Notes: generated by a model from the letters alone, not told the origin. A stretch of 56,091 nt of DNA from PNKC01 sp039917655 (GCA_039917655.1 JBDSJC010000123.1:1-56091); one strand, 5' to 3'; shown: positions 1 through 9,200, numbered from the stretch's first letter. Numbers and translations: made by a program.

Positions 1-26
1 CCGCACAACACCGTTGGAGTTTTCAT

Positions 27-1679
27 ATGGCCCAGATTTCAGGAGCACAGATCGTCGCCCGCGCGCTCAAGCAGCAGGGCGTGGAGCACATGTTCGGGAT
101 CGTCGGCGTGCCGGTCATCCCGATCGCTATCTACGCCCAGCGCGAGGGGATCAAGTTCTACGGCTTTCGCAACGAACAGTCGGCGAGTTACGCCGCGGCG
201 GCCGTCGGCTACCTGACGGGGCGGCCCGGCGTCTGCCTTGGAGTCTCCGGCCCGGGCATGATTCACGGCGTCGCTGGCATGGCCAACGCATGGTCCAACT
301 GCTGGCCGATGATCCTGATCGGCGGGGCGAACGATTCCTACCAGAACGGCCAGGGCGCGTTCCAGGAGGCCCCACAGATCGAAACGGCCCGACCCTATGC
401 GAAGTACGCCGCGCGCCCCGACAGCATCGCCCGGTTGCCGTACTACGTGGAGCAGGCCGTCCGCTCCTCAATCTACGGCCGCCCCGGTGCTTGCTACCTG
501 GATCTTTCTGGCGATGTGATTTCGGGCACGATCGAGGAGGACGAGGTTGTCTGGCCGGCGAAGTGCGCGGACGCCCCTCGCACCTGCGCCCCGCAGGAGA
601 ACATCGAAGCGGCGATGGCGGCTTTGAAGTCGGCTGAGCGACCTCTCGTCATCATCGGAAAGGGCGCTGCCTATTCGCGCGCCGAAGAAGAAGTGCTGAA
701 GTTCGTCGAAACCACCGGCCTGCCCTACCTGGCATCGCCGATGGGTAAGGGCGTCATCCCGGACGACCACGCGCAGTCCATTGCGCCGGCTCGCTCCTTC
801 GCCCTCCAGAACGCCGATGTCGTGCTGTTGATGGGCGCACGGTTGAACTGGATCATGCACTTTGGCAGCCCGCCACGCTTCAATCCCAACGTGCGCATCA
901 TTCAGATGGACATCAACCCCGAAGAGATCGGCACGAACGTCCCGACGGAGGTGGCGCTGGTCGGCGATGCGAAGGCGATCACCGCGCAGCTCAACGCCGA
1001 ACTCGAAAAGAACCCCTGGCAATACCCCTCGGAGACCACGTGGTGGACCGGCCTTCAAGGAAAGATGGCGGCAAACGCCGCCACCGTGGCGCCGATGTAC
1101 GAAGACGATGCCGTGCCGATGGGCTACTACCGCGTGCTCAAGGAAGTGCGCGACCTGATGCCCCGAGACGCCGCGATTTCGAACGAAGGCGCGAGCACGA
1201 TGGACATCGGCCGGGTGGTCTTCCCTAACTACCTTCCCCGTCACCGCCTGGACGCTGGTACCTTCGGCACCATGGGCGTGGGGCTCGGCCAGGCGATCGC
1301 GCTGGCGGCCGTCTATCCCGGCAAAAAGGTGGTCTGCGTCGAAGGGGACTCTGCCTTCGGCTTCAGCGGCATGGAAGTGGAGACCGCTGCTCGCTACGGG
1401 ATGAACATCACGTTCGTGATCATCAACAACAACGGCATCGGCGGGGGCCCGAACGAACTCGACCCCGCGCGTATCCCGCCCTCGGCCTACACGCCGTCAG
1501 CGCACTACGAAAAGATGGCCGAAATCTACGGCGGCAAGGGCTTCTTCGTGACCACGCCGGACCAACTGAAGCCGACGCTCGAAGAGGCGATGGCTACCGC
1601 GAAGCCGAGCATCGTGAACATCATGATCGATGCGAAAAGCCAGCGAAAGCCGCAGGAGTTCGCGTGGCTGACGCGCTAA
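27..1679 (+). CDS. 2-hydroxyacyl-CoA lyase / oxalyl-CoA decarboxylase (ThDP enzyme)
   Basis: A 550-residue thiamine-diphosphate enzyme with the usual three domains: N-terminal pyrimidine-binding (about 1-170, catalytic Glu50 in GFRNEQ), central (about 190-330) and C-terminal pyrophosphate-binding (about 365-540, with the GDS...NNN metal motif). Several blocks resemble 2-hydroxyacyl-CoA lyase (HACL1) more than bacterial oxalyl-CoA decarboxylase: LNWIMHFGSPPRF, NYLPRHRLDAGTFGTMGVG and the C-terminal EFAWLTR. The family cleaves 2-hydroxyacyl-CoA to formyl-CoA plus an aldehyde, or decarboxylates oxalyl-CoA; both use the same fold and the substrate is not certain here. ATG start with GGAG eight nt upstream. 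Two CaiB/BaiF CoA-transferases lie 20 kb away and could act with it, but they are not in the same operon. Confidence 0.85.
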   Translation: MAQISGAQIVARALKQQGVEHMFGIVGVPVIPIAIYAQREGIKFYGFRNEQSASYAAAAVGYLTGRPGVCLGVSGPGMIHGVAGMANAWSNCWPMILIGGANDSYQNGQGAFQEAPQIETARPYAKYAARPDSIARLPYYVEQAVRSSIYGRPGACYLDLSGDVISGTIEEDEVVWPAKCADAPRTCAPQENIEAAMAALKSAERPLVIIGKGAAYSRAEEEVLKFVETTGLPYLASPMGKGVIPDDHAQSIAPARSFALQNADVVLLMGARLNWIMHFGSPPRFNPNVRIIQMDINPEEIGTNVPTEVALVGDAKAITAQLNAELEKNPWQYPSETTWWTGLQGKMAANAATVAPMYEDDAVPMGYYRVLKEVRDLMPRDAAISNEGASTMDIGRVVFPNYLPRHRLDAGTFGTMGVGLGQAIALAAVYPGKKVVCVEGDSAFGFSGMEVETAARYGMNITFVIINNNGIGGGPNELDPARIPPSAYTPSAHYEKMAEIYGGKGFFVTTPDQLKPTLEEAMATAKPSIVNIMIDAKSQRKPQEFAWLTR

Positions 1680-1682
1680 GGG

Positions 1683-1952
1683 CTAGGAGTTGAAATCCAG
1701 GTGGTCGTACTCGGCGTGGGAGCCAATCCAGAACCAGACCACCTGGTCATCGACCCTCGTTGCGAGTACGCGATAGTCAAGCCCCACCCGTGCCGAATAC
1801 AGCCCTAGATCCCGGTTGAGGAGCTTGAACTTCAGGCTCGGGTGGGCGGGGTTCTGTTGAAATAATTGAAACGCGACCCGCGCTCGACGCTGAACGTTCC
1901 GCGGGAGCTTGGCGTGAAGCACCCAGAACTCACGACGGGTGCGCGAGTTCAA
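1683..1952 (-). CDS. RelE/ParE-type toxin, putative
   Basis: An 89-residue basic protein of RelE/ParE-superfamily size. The pattern matches these small RNase/gyrase toxins: a helical N-terminus rich in Arg, then strands with LYSARVGLDYRVLA and a C-terminal WFWIGSHAEYDHL. The reading frame starts with TTG, and the last four bases of the upstream antitoxin-like gene overlap it as TTGA, so translation is probably coupled. It converges on the ThDP-enzyme gene with only 3 nt between the stops. The family assignment rests on size, pattern and gene pairing; whether it cuts mRNA or targets gyrase cannot be told. Confidence 0.7.
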   Translation of the reverse strand: MNSRTRREFWVLHAKLPRNVQRRARVAFQLFQQNPAHPSLKFKLLNRDLGLYSARVGLDYRVLATRVDDQVVWFWIGSHAEYDHLDFNS

Positions 1953-2167
1953 AGCCTATCGAAGTCGAGCGGTTCCGTCAGTCCTGCGCGGTACTCCTCC
2001 TGGACCTTGCGGACCATCGGTCCTAGGAGATGCGCCGTCGCGGCTAACTTCTCGTCGAAGGCGGTTTCCGCCGCCAGGTCCTCGAGGATGCGGGCCGCAT
2101 AGACATCTTGCTCCTCGTCGGAAAGTTGAGAGATCTCCGAAAAAGCTTGCTGAAGCAGCGTTGTCAT
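1949..2167 (-). CDS. antitoxin-like protein of a type II toxin-antitoxin pair
   Basis: A 72-residue acidic protein beginning MTTLLQQAF. The middle (SDEEQDVYAARILEDLAAE) resembles the short helical antitoxins that accompany RelE/ParE toxins. A longer reading frame runs upstream, but this ATG is preferred: a TATACT box lies exactly 6 nt before it on the minus strand, which fits a leaderless transcript. The stop overlaps the toxin start by 4 nt (TTGA). No DNA-binding motif is obvious. Function is inferred from its partner. Confidence 0.6.
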   Translation of the reverse strand: MTTLLQQAFSEISQLSDEEQDVYAARILEDLAAETAFDEKLAATAHLLGPMVRKVQEEYRAGLTEPLDFDRL

Positions 2168-2253
2168 ACGCAAAGTATATCGCAGCGACTCCGGCTTTGG
2201 CCTCCGCACCTCGCGAGACGTAAGCTGACGCATCCCCCATTCGGAGCCGCCAG

Positions 2254-3111
2254 ATGACCATCACCACCCGTGACATCGCCGCCAACGGGTTCACCTTTCA
2301 TTGCCGGGAGTGCGGCCCAGAGGGCGGCGAGCCGGTCATTCTGCTCCACGGCTTCCCCGAGAGTTCGCGCATGTGGACGCCGCTGCTGCCGGTGCTCGCC
2401 GAGGCGGGCTACCGGGTGCTGGCGCCAGACCAGCGTGGCTACAGCCCGGGCGCGCGCCCCGAGGGCATCGACAACTACCGCTACGCCAACCTCGCCTCGG
2501 ATGTGACGGCTCTCGCGGACGCCGTTGGTTTCGAGCGCTTCCATCTTGTGGGGCACGATTGGGGTGCTGGCGCTGGCTGGGCGGTCGTCGCCCGCTCCCC
2601 GGAGCGCATCGTGAGCTGGGCTGCACTCTCCGTGCCGCACGTGGCTGCGTTCGGACGAGCGATTCGGGAAGACGAGGACCAGGCGAAGCGCAGCACGTAC
2701 ATCGCGTTCTTCCAGCAGCCGGGAGTTGCCGAGGCGGCGCTCTCGGCGAACGATTTCGAAGGCCTGAAGAATGTCTGGAGCGCGTCCTCCGAAGAGGAGA
2801 AGGCCGAGTACCTCGCGCTCTTCTCGCAGCCGGGCGCGCTGACCGCTGCGCTCAACTGGTACCGCGGGTCGCGGGGCATCGATCCGGATGATCCCGAGGT
2901 GCAGTTCGGCGACGTGACAACGCCTACCCTGCTCGTCTGGGGAAACCAGGACCAGGCGATCGGGCGCAAGGGCGTCGAGGACGCAGCGGCGTACATGAAG
3001 GGGCCCTACAGGTTCGTGGAGTTGGATGCCGGCCACTGGCTGATCCAGGAGAAGCCCGATGAAGTGATCGCCGAGGTCACCGGCCACCTCAAAGCGAACC
3101 GCCTGCGCTGA
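2254..3111 (+). CDS. alpha/beta hydrolase, epoxide-hydrolase/dehalogenase-like
   Basis: A 285-residue alpha/beta-hydrolase. It has the oxyanion-hole motif HGFPES near residue 30 and the nucleophile elbow GHDWGA near residue 105, where Asp rather than Ser is the nucleophile. The acid is expected in the strand around LVWGNQDQAIG, and the catalytic His is in DAGHWLIQEKP near the C-terminus. An Asp nucleophile in GHDWG is typical of soluble epoxide hydrolases and haloalkane dehalogenases. The cap domain (about 130-215) sits where expected. ATG start with GGAG upstream. It stands alone, so the natural substrate is unknown. Confidence 0.85.
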   Translation: MTITTRDIAANGFTFHCRECGPEGGEPVILLHGFPESSRMWTPLLPVLAEAGYRVLAPDQRGYSPGARPEGIDNYRYANLASDVTALADAVGFERFHLVGHDWGAGAGWAVVARSPERIVSWAALSVPHVAAFGRAIREDEDQAKRSTYIAFFQQPGVAEAALSANDFEGLKNVWSASSEEEKAEYLALFSQPGALTAALNWYRGSRGIDPDDPEVQFGDVTTPTLLVWGNQDQAIGRKGVEDAAAYMKGPYRFVELDAGHWLIQEKPDEVIAEVTGHLKANRLR

Positions 3112-3160
3112 AAGTAGGCGTCGGGTACGATCGCGAGACTTCGCCCGTGGGAGGCCTCGC

Positions 3161-5140
3161 ATGGCCGGATCGCTCGACCTCGTAGACTTCGCCAACCTGA
3201 CGCCAGCGCAAATCGCAGAAGGCTGCGAGTCGGCGATGCGCGCCTGCGACGCCGCCATCGATGCGATCGTGGCAATCGCGGGCTCGGAGCGGACGTTTGC
3301 CAACACGCTTGTCGCGCTAGAAGACGCGACCGATGGAGTGAGCGCCGCGCAGGGACAGCTGGGATTCATGGCCTACGTTACCGCCGACGAAGACCTCCGA
3401 GCGTCGGCGCGCGAATGGGACGAGAAGCTCGACAAGTACGGGGTCGCGCTTTCGTTCCGGGAGGACCTCTACGCGGCGATCAAGGCGTTCGCGGCGATGC
3501 CCGAAGCGCGGGCGCTGCAAGGCGAAGACGCGCGGCTGCTCGAGCACGAGTTACGTGATTACCGACGAAACGGCTTCGAACTGCCCGCCAGTGAGCGCGG
3601 CAAGGTTCGCGAACTGTTCGACAAGCTGGTCGAACTGGACGTGCAGTTCCGCAAGGCGATTGACGAGTGGAAAGACGGCATCGACGTCCGGCGGGAGGAC
3701 CTCGCCGGACTGCCTGAAAGCTTCATCGAGAGCCTCAAGACCGTGGCGGTGGACGGTGAGACTCGCTACCACGTGTCGTTGGACTACCCAGAGATCCAGC
3801 CATTTATGGCCAACGCGCAGAGTTCGGATCTTCGGCGTCAGTTGTTCGAAAAAGATCAGCGCAAGGGTGGCGATGGCAATGTAAAGGTGCTCGAAGAGGC
3901 GATTCGGCTCCGCGCGGAGGTCGCTGACCGGCTGGGGTACGACTCGTGGGCCGCGTACCGCACCGAGACGCGGATGGCAAAACGGCGGGAGACGGTTGAC
4001 GCCTTCCTCGCGGATCTGCATGAGAAGGTGGGTTTCAAGGCCGTGCGAGACCTCGCCGAGATGCGGGCGTTGGCGCTGGAGCGGACAGGCTCCGAGGAAG
4101 TCAACATTTGGGACTGGCGCTACTGGAACAACGAGCTTCTGAAGAATCGGTACGCGGTCAACGAATTCGAAATCGCGCAGTACTTCCCGCTGGACGCGTG
4201 CATCGAGGGGCTGTTCCAGGTCACTCAATCGATGCTCGGCGTGCGCTACGAACCGGCGGCGACTGCGCCACGCTGGCACCCGGACGTGCAGGCGTTCGAC
4301 ATTTTCGAAGCGAATGGCAGCGAGCCGTTCGCGCGGTTCTACATGGACCTCTTCCCGCGGCCGAACAAGTACGGGCACGCGGCTGCGTTTACGCTTCGGC
4401 GCGCCCGCATGCTCCAAAGTGGGGAGTACCAGAAACCAGTGAGCGCGATCGTGGCGAACTTCACAAAGCCCACAGCAACGCAGCCTTCGCTTCTTCGCCA
4501 CAGCGAGGTCGTGACGTTCTTTCACGAATTCGGCCATATCCTGCACCAGACGCTGACGCGCTCCCGCCGGGCCCGTTTCAGCGGGACGGCGACCGAGCGC
4601 GACTTCGTGGAGGCGCCCTCGCAGATGCTGGAGCATTGGGTCTGGGAGCCGAAAGTGCTCGCGGGTTTCGCGCGGCACCACGAGACCGGAGCAGCCCTGC
4701 CCCAGGAGTTGTTGGACTCGATGGTCGCGGCGAAGAACTTGAACTCTGGCCTGACTACCTCGCGTCAACTGTTTTTTGCGTCGCTGGACTTCGCCTACCA
4801 CTCGCCGGGCTTCGATGGAGACACGACGAAAGGCGTCGAGTCCCTGCACCAGATCACCGGCTTTCCCTACCTGCCTGGGACGCACTTTCAATCGGGATTC
4901 GGGCACCTGTTCGGCTACGATGCTGGTTACTACGGGTACCTCTGGTCGCACGTATTCGGGGATGACATGTATACGCGATTCGAAGCCGCGGGCGCCCTGG
5001 ACGCCGAGACCGGCCTCCGTTACCGGACAACGGTGCTCGAACGCGGCGGCGCGGTGGATGGCGACCAACTGATTCGCAACTTCCTCGGGCGCGAACCAAA
5101 TAACGAAGCGTTTCTGCGAGGACTGGGATTGGGCGACTAA
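3161..5140 (+). CDS. M3 family zinc oligopeptidase (thimet/oligopeptidase A type)
   Basis: A 659-residue cytosolic metallopeptidase of the normal length for family M3. The zinc site HEFGH is at residues 455-459 and the third ligand, Glu484, is in DFVEAPSQ, the M3 signature spacing. The N-terminal half is helical, as in thimet oligopeptidase. No signal peptide is seen. These enzymes trim short peptides left by the main proteases. ATG is preceded by GGGAGG. The stop overlaps the stop of the convergent membrane gene by a few bases. Confidence 0.93.
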   Translation: MAGSLDLVDFANLTPAQIAEGCESAMRACDAAIDAIVAIAGSERTFANTLVALEDATDGVSAAQGQLGFMAYVTADEDLRASAREWDEKLDKYGVALSFREDLYAAIKAFAAMPEARALQGEDARLLEHELRDYRRNGFELPASERGKVRELFDKLVELDVQFRKAIDEWKDGIDVRREDLAGLPESFIESLKTVAVDGETRYHVSLDYPEIQPFMANAQSSDLRRQLFEKDQRKGGDGNVKVLEEAIRLRAEVADRLGYDSWAAYRTETRMAKRRETVDAFLADLHEKVGFKAVRDLAEMRALALERTGSEEVNIWDWRYWNNELLKNRYAVNEFEIAQYFPLDACIEGLFQVTQSMLGVRYEPAATAPRWHPDVQAFDIFEANGSEPFARFYMDLFPRPNKYGHAAAFTLRRARMLQSGEYQKPVSAIVANFTKPTATQPSLLRHSEVVTFFHEFGHILHQTLTRSRRARFSGTATERDFVEAPSQMLEHWVWEPKVLAGFARHHETGAALPQELLDSMVAAKNLNSGLTTSRQLFFASLDFAYHSPGFDGDTTKGVESLHQITGFPYLPGTHFQSGFGHLFGYDAGYYGYLWSHVFGDDMYTRFEAAGALDAETGLRYRTTVLERGGAVDGDQLIRNFLGREPNNEAFLRGLGLGD

Positions 5141-5775
5141 GCGATCGGGCTGGGCGCTTCGCCGGCGGGGACGAAACCGCGGCCCAGCGCGCGCGCGAAG
5201 ATGAGTGCGGCCACCACAGCGGCGGTGGTCGCGTAAAGCGTGAGGGCGGGAGCGCTCGTAGCGTCCGTGCCTGCGGTAATGCCATGGGCGAGAGCCACCA
5301 GGTAACAGGGAAACGCCAGGAAGTGCAGGTTGCGCCACGTCGCGTAGCGCAAGCGTCCCGCTGCTGCTGTGCTCGCCAGCGTACCGATCAGCAGCCACAT
5401 CGCCGTGGTGCCCAGCCCGACCTGGATTGGGCGAAAAGTGGAGGTGAACGGCACCAAGGCGTCCAACACGCTGAAGCGCACGACGGGGTCCACGAGCAAC
5501 GCGGTGACGTGACCCGCAACGAACGAGAGCGCGAGCGCGGAGCAAATACGGTGGGATTCGAGAATGAGCGTCAGCGGCCCGTTTGCCGGGCGGAAGCGAA
5601 AATGCACGCCGATCCCGAGTACGGTCGATGCCCAGAGGAGCAGGTACGCTGCGAAACCTGCCGCGCGCTCGGCATCCCAGGTGGCTGTGCCGGTGTCCGG
5701 GTCCTGGGAGAGCCGCGCAACAGAGACCCCGAGTACGAGGCTAAGCGCCACGAGACCCGAGATTCGCCAACTCAC
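5137..5775 (-). CDS. ferric-reductase-like haem membrane protein
   Basis: A 212-residue protein with about six hydrophobic segments. Paired histidines in two helices (LESHRICSALALSFVAGHV and WRNLHFLAF...ALAHG) match the bis-haem four-helix core of the ferric reductase-like transmembrane family (FRE/YedZ/NOX). No FAD or NADPH domain is attached and none is encoded next to it, so it may shuttle electrons to another partner. GTG start. The stop of the upstream Pro/Thr-rich membrane protein lies one base before it, which indicates co-transcription. The substrate is unknown. Confidence 0.75.
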   Translation of the reverse strand: MSWRISGLVALSLVLGVSVARLSQDPDTGTATWDAERAAGFAAYLLLWASTVLGIGVHFRFRPANGPLTLILESHRICSALALSFVAGHVTALLVDPVVRFSVLDALVPFTSTFRPIQVGLGTTAMWLLIGTLASTAAAGRLRYATWRNLHFLAFPCYLVALAHGITAGTDATSAPALTLYATTAAVVAALIFARALGRGFVPAGEAPSPIA

Positions 5776-5776
5776 C

Positions 5777-6121
5777 TCAGGAGCCTCGGGACTTCTTCTT
5801 TGGCGTAACGGCGGGAGTGGGCTTGCTGGCAGCTGGTGTGCCCTCGGCGGTTGGCGCGGCGGCCGGAGTCTGCGTGGGCAGCACCGGGACTGGGGTGCCG
5901 GACGTCGGAGTCGTGCTGCCAGAGGGACGGGTAGGGGTCCCAGTCGCGGCGGGATGTGGGGACGGCTCCCCCACCGCCGCCTGGGCGACCGCCTTCGGCT
6001 CGCCGTGGCTCGCGGAAAACGCCGTCCAACCGCCCGTAAACCCGGCTACCGCGAGGACGCAGATGCCAAGCTTCAGAAACGGATGGCGCTCTCGCGAAAA
6101 GCCGCGACGGCTGTTGGACAT
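5777..6121 (-). CDS. single-pass membrane protein with Pro/Thr-rich tail
   Basis: A 114-residue protein: a basic N-terminus (SRRGFSRERHPF), one hydrophobic segment (about 17-35), then a roughly 75-residue low-complexity tail of Pro, Thr, Ala and Ser ending in a basic KKKSRGS. The ATG is preceded by GAGGTGA. The tail probably lies outside the membrane and acts as a spacer or anchor. It sits one base upstream of the haem membrane protein and presumably works with it. I do not recognise a family. Confidence 0.65.
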   Translation of the reverse strand: MSNSRRGFSRERHPFLKLGICVLAVAGFTGGWTAFSASHGEPKAVAQAAVGEPSPHPAATGTPTRPSGSTTPTSGTPVPVLPTQTPAAAPTAEGTPAASKPTPAVTPKKKSRGS

Positions 6122-6329
6122 ATCACCTCGTATATCGGCAATGGTGCGAGGACCATGCAAGGTGCTAAGGGTATAGCCGGAGACGGTTAAGCTGCCGAAA
6201 TTACGAGAGCCTGCCTTCCTCAACAGTGGTTCGCGGGCAACGCAATTCTTTACCGAAGACGCGTCACCAAATGGTGGAACGCGGCCATATGATGCGTGAC
6301 GGCGGAGCACCGTCAGTACAGGAGTCGAG
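6122..6329. promoter_or_regulatory. divergent intergenic promoter region
   Basis: This gap of about 200 bp separates the minus-strand membrane pair from the plus-strand DUF1800 gene and must carry both promoters. A TATGAT hexamer near 6286 is a candidate -10 box for the rightward operon, about 40 nt before its start. No gene or strong hairpin is seen. Confidence 0.35.
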
Positions 6330-7940
6330 ATGGACGAACGCCAACCAGCCGAAACCCGCGGCAACCTGTTCGAACGGCGATCGACGCGCCGGGCGCTGCT
6401 CGCTGGCGGCGCAACCATTGCCGCGATGGGCACCGCGGCGGCGATTCTCGGCGTCTCCACGCTCTCCGGCGACGATGCCAAGCCGCAGACGGGCGGTCTT
6501 GGCAGTCCACCCGAAGGCGGCCAGCAGCTGGCTCTCCAGTCGAAAACCCTGGACAAGGTGGTCGGCGATCCGAAGCGGCGGGCGGCGCACCTGTTGCGGA
6601 GAGCGGCGTTCGGTGGGACCGCTGCCCAGATCGACGAGTTCGCCGCTCTTAGCCGCGAAGAGGCCGCCGACCGCCTGCTGAACTTCGAAACGATCGACAA
6701 CTCCGCGCTTGACGCCAGGGTAGCGGCGGCAAACTACGACTTCATCAAGTTCAACGATGGTATCCGCTGGTGGTACTTGCGGATGATCCACACTGCAAGG
6801 CCGTTGGAAGAGCGCATGACGCTGATCTGGCACGGACTACTCACCAGTCAGACGAGCAAAATCGGCGGCCAGAAGTTCAAGCTGATGAAAGCGCAGAACG
6901 ACCTCTTTCGCAGCCACGCGCTGGGCAAGTACGACGACCTGCTCCAGGCCGTCGCCAGAGACCCGGCGATGCTCATCTACCTCGACACGGTGGACAGCAC
7001 GAAGGACCACCCGAACGAGAACTTCGCGCGCGAGTTGATGGAACTGTTCTCGATGGGTGTTGGGAACTACACGGAGGGCGATGTGCGCGAAAGTGCGCGC
7101 GCCTTCACCGGGTGGCGGATCACCAACGAAGCGCCGCCCGCGGTGAAGCCGAATTCCCCAGGCCTAACTGAAGAGGAGAAGCGCAAACTGCGTGAGGAAG
7201 CCTACCGGGCCTACGAACCAGCGTTCCTGGTGCAGCCGCGACTCCATGATTCCGGGAGCAAGACGTTTCTGGGCAAGAGCGGCGCGTTCGGGGGCGAGGA
7301 GATTATCTCGATCATCCTCGAACAGGCAGCGACGGGACGTTTCATAACGAACCGTCTGTTCAGCGAGTTCGCGCACAGTTCCCCTTCGCAGCAGATATCG
7401 GATCGGCTGCTCCAGGTCTGGGAGAACTCCGGCCACAACATTAAGGATGTCGTCCGCGAGATCCTGGTAAGCGACGAGTTCTACTCAGAGCGTGCCTACC
7501 GGGCGATCGTCCGCAGCCCGATCAACTTTGTCGTGAACGCCATCCGGGGACTGGAAATCGCCGATGAGCTGCGCCCGAACATGTTGAGCGACAAGACGAT
7601 CAAAGGGATGGACCAGGTGCTGTTCGAACCGCCGAATGTGGCCGGCTGGCCCGGCGGCGCGACCTGGCTTTCGTCCAGCACGTTCTTCGCGCGGGTCAAC
7701 TTCCTCGATCAGTTCTTGATGGGTCAGCGAGGCCGCGCACAGAGTCTTCCGGCGCTGGCCAACGCCGGGTCCACCGAGGCGCTCGTCGATAGGGCGTTGG
7801 CGATCTTCGTCGATGGCAACGTCCCCAATACGTCGCGCCAATCGATCATCGACTACGCAAAGACCGTTTCAAACGAGCAACAGCGCGCGGCCGCGGTCGC
7901 CTACCTGGTGCTGGCAAGCCCCGAATACCAACTCGTTTAG
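6330..7940 (+). CDS. DUF1800 family exported protein
   Basis: A 536-residue protein with the DUF1800 hallmark HLLRRAAFG after a leader (about residues 20-50) that looks like a Tat signal: RRSTRRALLAGG followed by a hydrophobic stretch. The Tat-like leader suggests folding in the cytoplasm before export. DUF1800 genes are nearly always followed by a DUF1501 gene, as here 12 nt downstream. The family role is not established. ATG start with GGAG upstream. Confidence 0.88.
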   Translation: MDERQPAETRGNLFERRSTRRALLAGGATIAAMGTAAAILGVSTLSGDDAKPQTGGLGSPPEGGQQLALQSKTLDKVVGDPKRRAAHLLRRAAFGGTAAQIDEFAALSREEAADRLLNFETIDNSALDARVAAANYDFIKFNDGIRWWYLRMIHTARPLEERMTLIWHGLLTSQTSKIGGQKFKLMKAQNDLFRSHALGKYDDLLQAVARDPAMLIYLDTVDSTKDHPNENFARELMELFSMGVGNYTEGDVRESARAFTGWRITNEAPPAVKPNSPGLTEEEKRKLREEAYRAYEPAFLVQPRLHDSGSKTFLGKSGAFGGEEIISIILEQAATGRFITNRLFSEFAHSSPSQQISDRLLQVWENSGHNIKDVVREILVSDEFYSERAYRAIVRSPINFVVNAIRGLEIADELRPNMLSDKTIKGMDQVLFEPPNVAGWPGGATWLSSSTFFARVNFLDQFLMGQRGRAQSLPALANAGSTEALVDRALAIFVDGNVPNTSRQSIIDYAKTVSNEQQRAAAVAYLVLASPEYQLV

Positions 7941-7952
7941 GAGACAGGTGAG

Positions 7953-9200
7953 ATGAACCGCAGAGATTTCGTAAAGGGCGGCGTTGCCCTCGTAAGCATC
8001 GGCACCACGGCGGATTCGCTCCTCAAAGGATCGATCGCGTTCGCGGCGCAGAACCCCACCGAGGTTCTGGCGAAGAACAACGGCAAGATCCTGGTGCTCG
8101 TCCAGCTCGCGGGAGGCAACGATGGGCTGAACACTGTCATCCCGATGGGCGACGCCACCTACCGCTCGGTGCGAAAAACGATTGGCATCGCGGAGGAGTC
8201 GATCCTGCCGCTCGAAGGCGGCTACGGGCTGCACCCCAGCCTCTCCGGCCTTAAAGGGCTTTGGGACGAAGGCCGCCTGGCGGTTGTGCGTGGTGTTGGC
8301 TACCCGAACCAGAACTACAGCCACTTTAAGTCGATGGCCATCTGGCAGGCCGGGGACCCCGAGTTGAAGCTACAGGAGGGCTGGCTCGGCAGGACCCTGG
8401 AGAAGATGGAAGCGGAGCAGCACGACCCGTTCAAGGGATTCAACATCGGCAGTTCCACCCCGCCGGAGATGCGCTCTGACACGGTGCCGATCCCGTCGGT
8501 AAACACCCCAGCCGACTACAACTTTTCGCTCGCCGGGAAGACGGCAGACGGGAGCGACCCTCGCACCGCGACGCTGATGAAGCTGTACGAGCAGTACCCT
8601 TCGGCCTCGCCCTACGGTGTCTTGCTCGAAACGACTGTGGAGAGCGCGGTGAACAGCGCAAGGCAGTTATCCACCGCGGCGAAGACTTACGTGCCGGCAG
8701 TGAAGTACCCGGACAGCTCGTTTGGTTCGGGACTTTCGGTCCTCGCTGAGGCGGTCGTTGGCAACCTGGGAATGCGGGTGGGCCACATAACGCTGGGTGG
8801 CTTCGATACGCACTCCAAAGAGGTGGAGGACCACACTGCCCTGATGACGCGCCTGGACGAGGGCCTGACGGCCTTCTACCGCGATCTCGCCGCGCACGGC
8901 AAAGCGGACGACGTGGTGGTCTTGACGTGGAGTGAGTTTGGCCGGCGGGTGCAGGAGAACGCGAATGGCGGCACGGACCACGGCTCGGCGAGCGTGATGT
9001 TCGCCCTCGGCAACGGCGTTCAACGCGGCCTCTACGGCGATGCACCCAGCCTCTCGAAGCTCGTGGACAACGGCAACCTGTCTTTTACGACGGACTTCCG
9101 CTCGGTTTACTCCACCCTGATCGAGCGCTGGCTGGGCGTGCCTTCCGAGGCGCTGCTCGGGAAAAAGTGGGACCAACTGGGCTTCATCCGCGCCGCGTAA
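7953..9200 (+). CDS. DUF1501 family exported protein (sulfatase-like fold)
   Basis: A 415-residue protein starting with a clear twin-arginine leader (NRRDFVKGG plus a hydrophobic stretch). The mature part shows the DUF1501 landmarks VLVQLAGGNDGLNTV near residue 50 and GGFDTHSKEVEDH and GTDHGSASVMF later. DUF1501 proteins are distantly related to alkaline-phosphatase/sulfatase folds, with conserved Asp and His that may bind metal. It forms an operon with the DUF1800 gene; the pair probably acts together outside the membrane. Substrate unknown. Confidence 0.9.
   Translation: MNRRDFVKGGVALVSIGTTADSLLKGSIAFAAQNPTEVLAKNNGKILVLVQLAGGNDGLNTVIPMGDATYRSVRKTIGIAEESILPLEGGYGLHPSLSGLKGLWDEGRLAVVRGVGYPNQNYSHFKSMAIWQAGDPELKLQEGWLGRTLEKMEAEQHDPFKGFNIGSSTPPEMRSDTVPIPSVNTPADYNFSLAGKTADGSDPRTATLMKLYEQYPSASPYGVLLETTVESAVNSARQLSTAAKTYVPAVKYPDSSFGSGLSVLAEAVVGNLGMRVGHITLGGFDTHSKEVEDHTALMTRLDEGLTAFYRDLAAHGKADDVVVLTWSEFGRRVQENANGGTDHGSASVMFALGNGVQRGLYGDAPSLSKLVDNGNLSFTTDFRSVYSTLIERWLGVPSEALLGKKWDQLGFIRAA

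Noticed and set aside
2164..3369. Minus-strand 401-codon frame over the hydrolase gene
   Set aside because: Arg-rich shadow with no motif, overlapping two well supported genes.
3551..5545. Long antisense open frame across the M3 peptidase gene
   Set aside because: High GC third positions on the opposite strand leave long open frames; its translation shows no family motif, while the plus strand has a complete M3 peptidase.
5772..6700. 307-codon version of the Pro/Thr-rich membrane protein
   Set aside because: The extension runs antisense into the DUF1800 gene; the internal ATG at 6121 has a good Shine-Dalgarno and starts just before the hydrophobic anchor.
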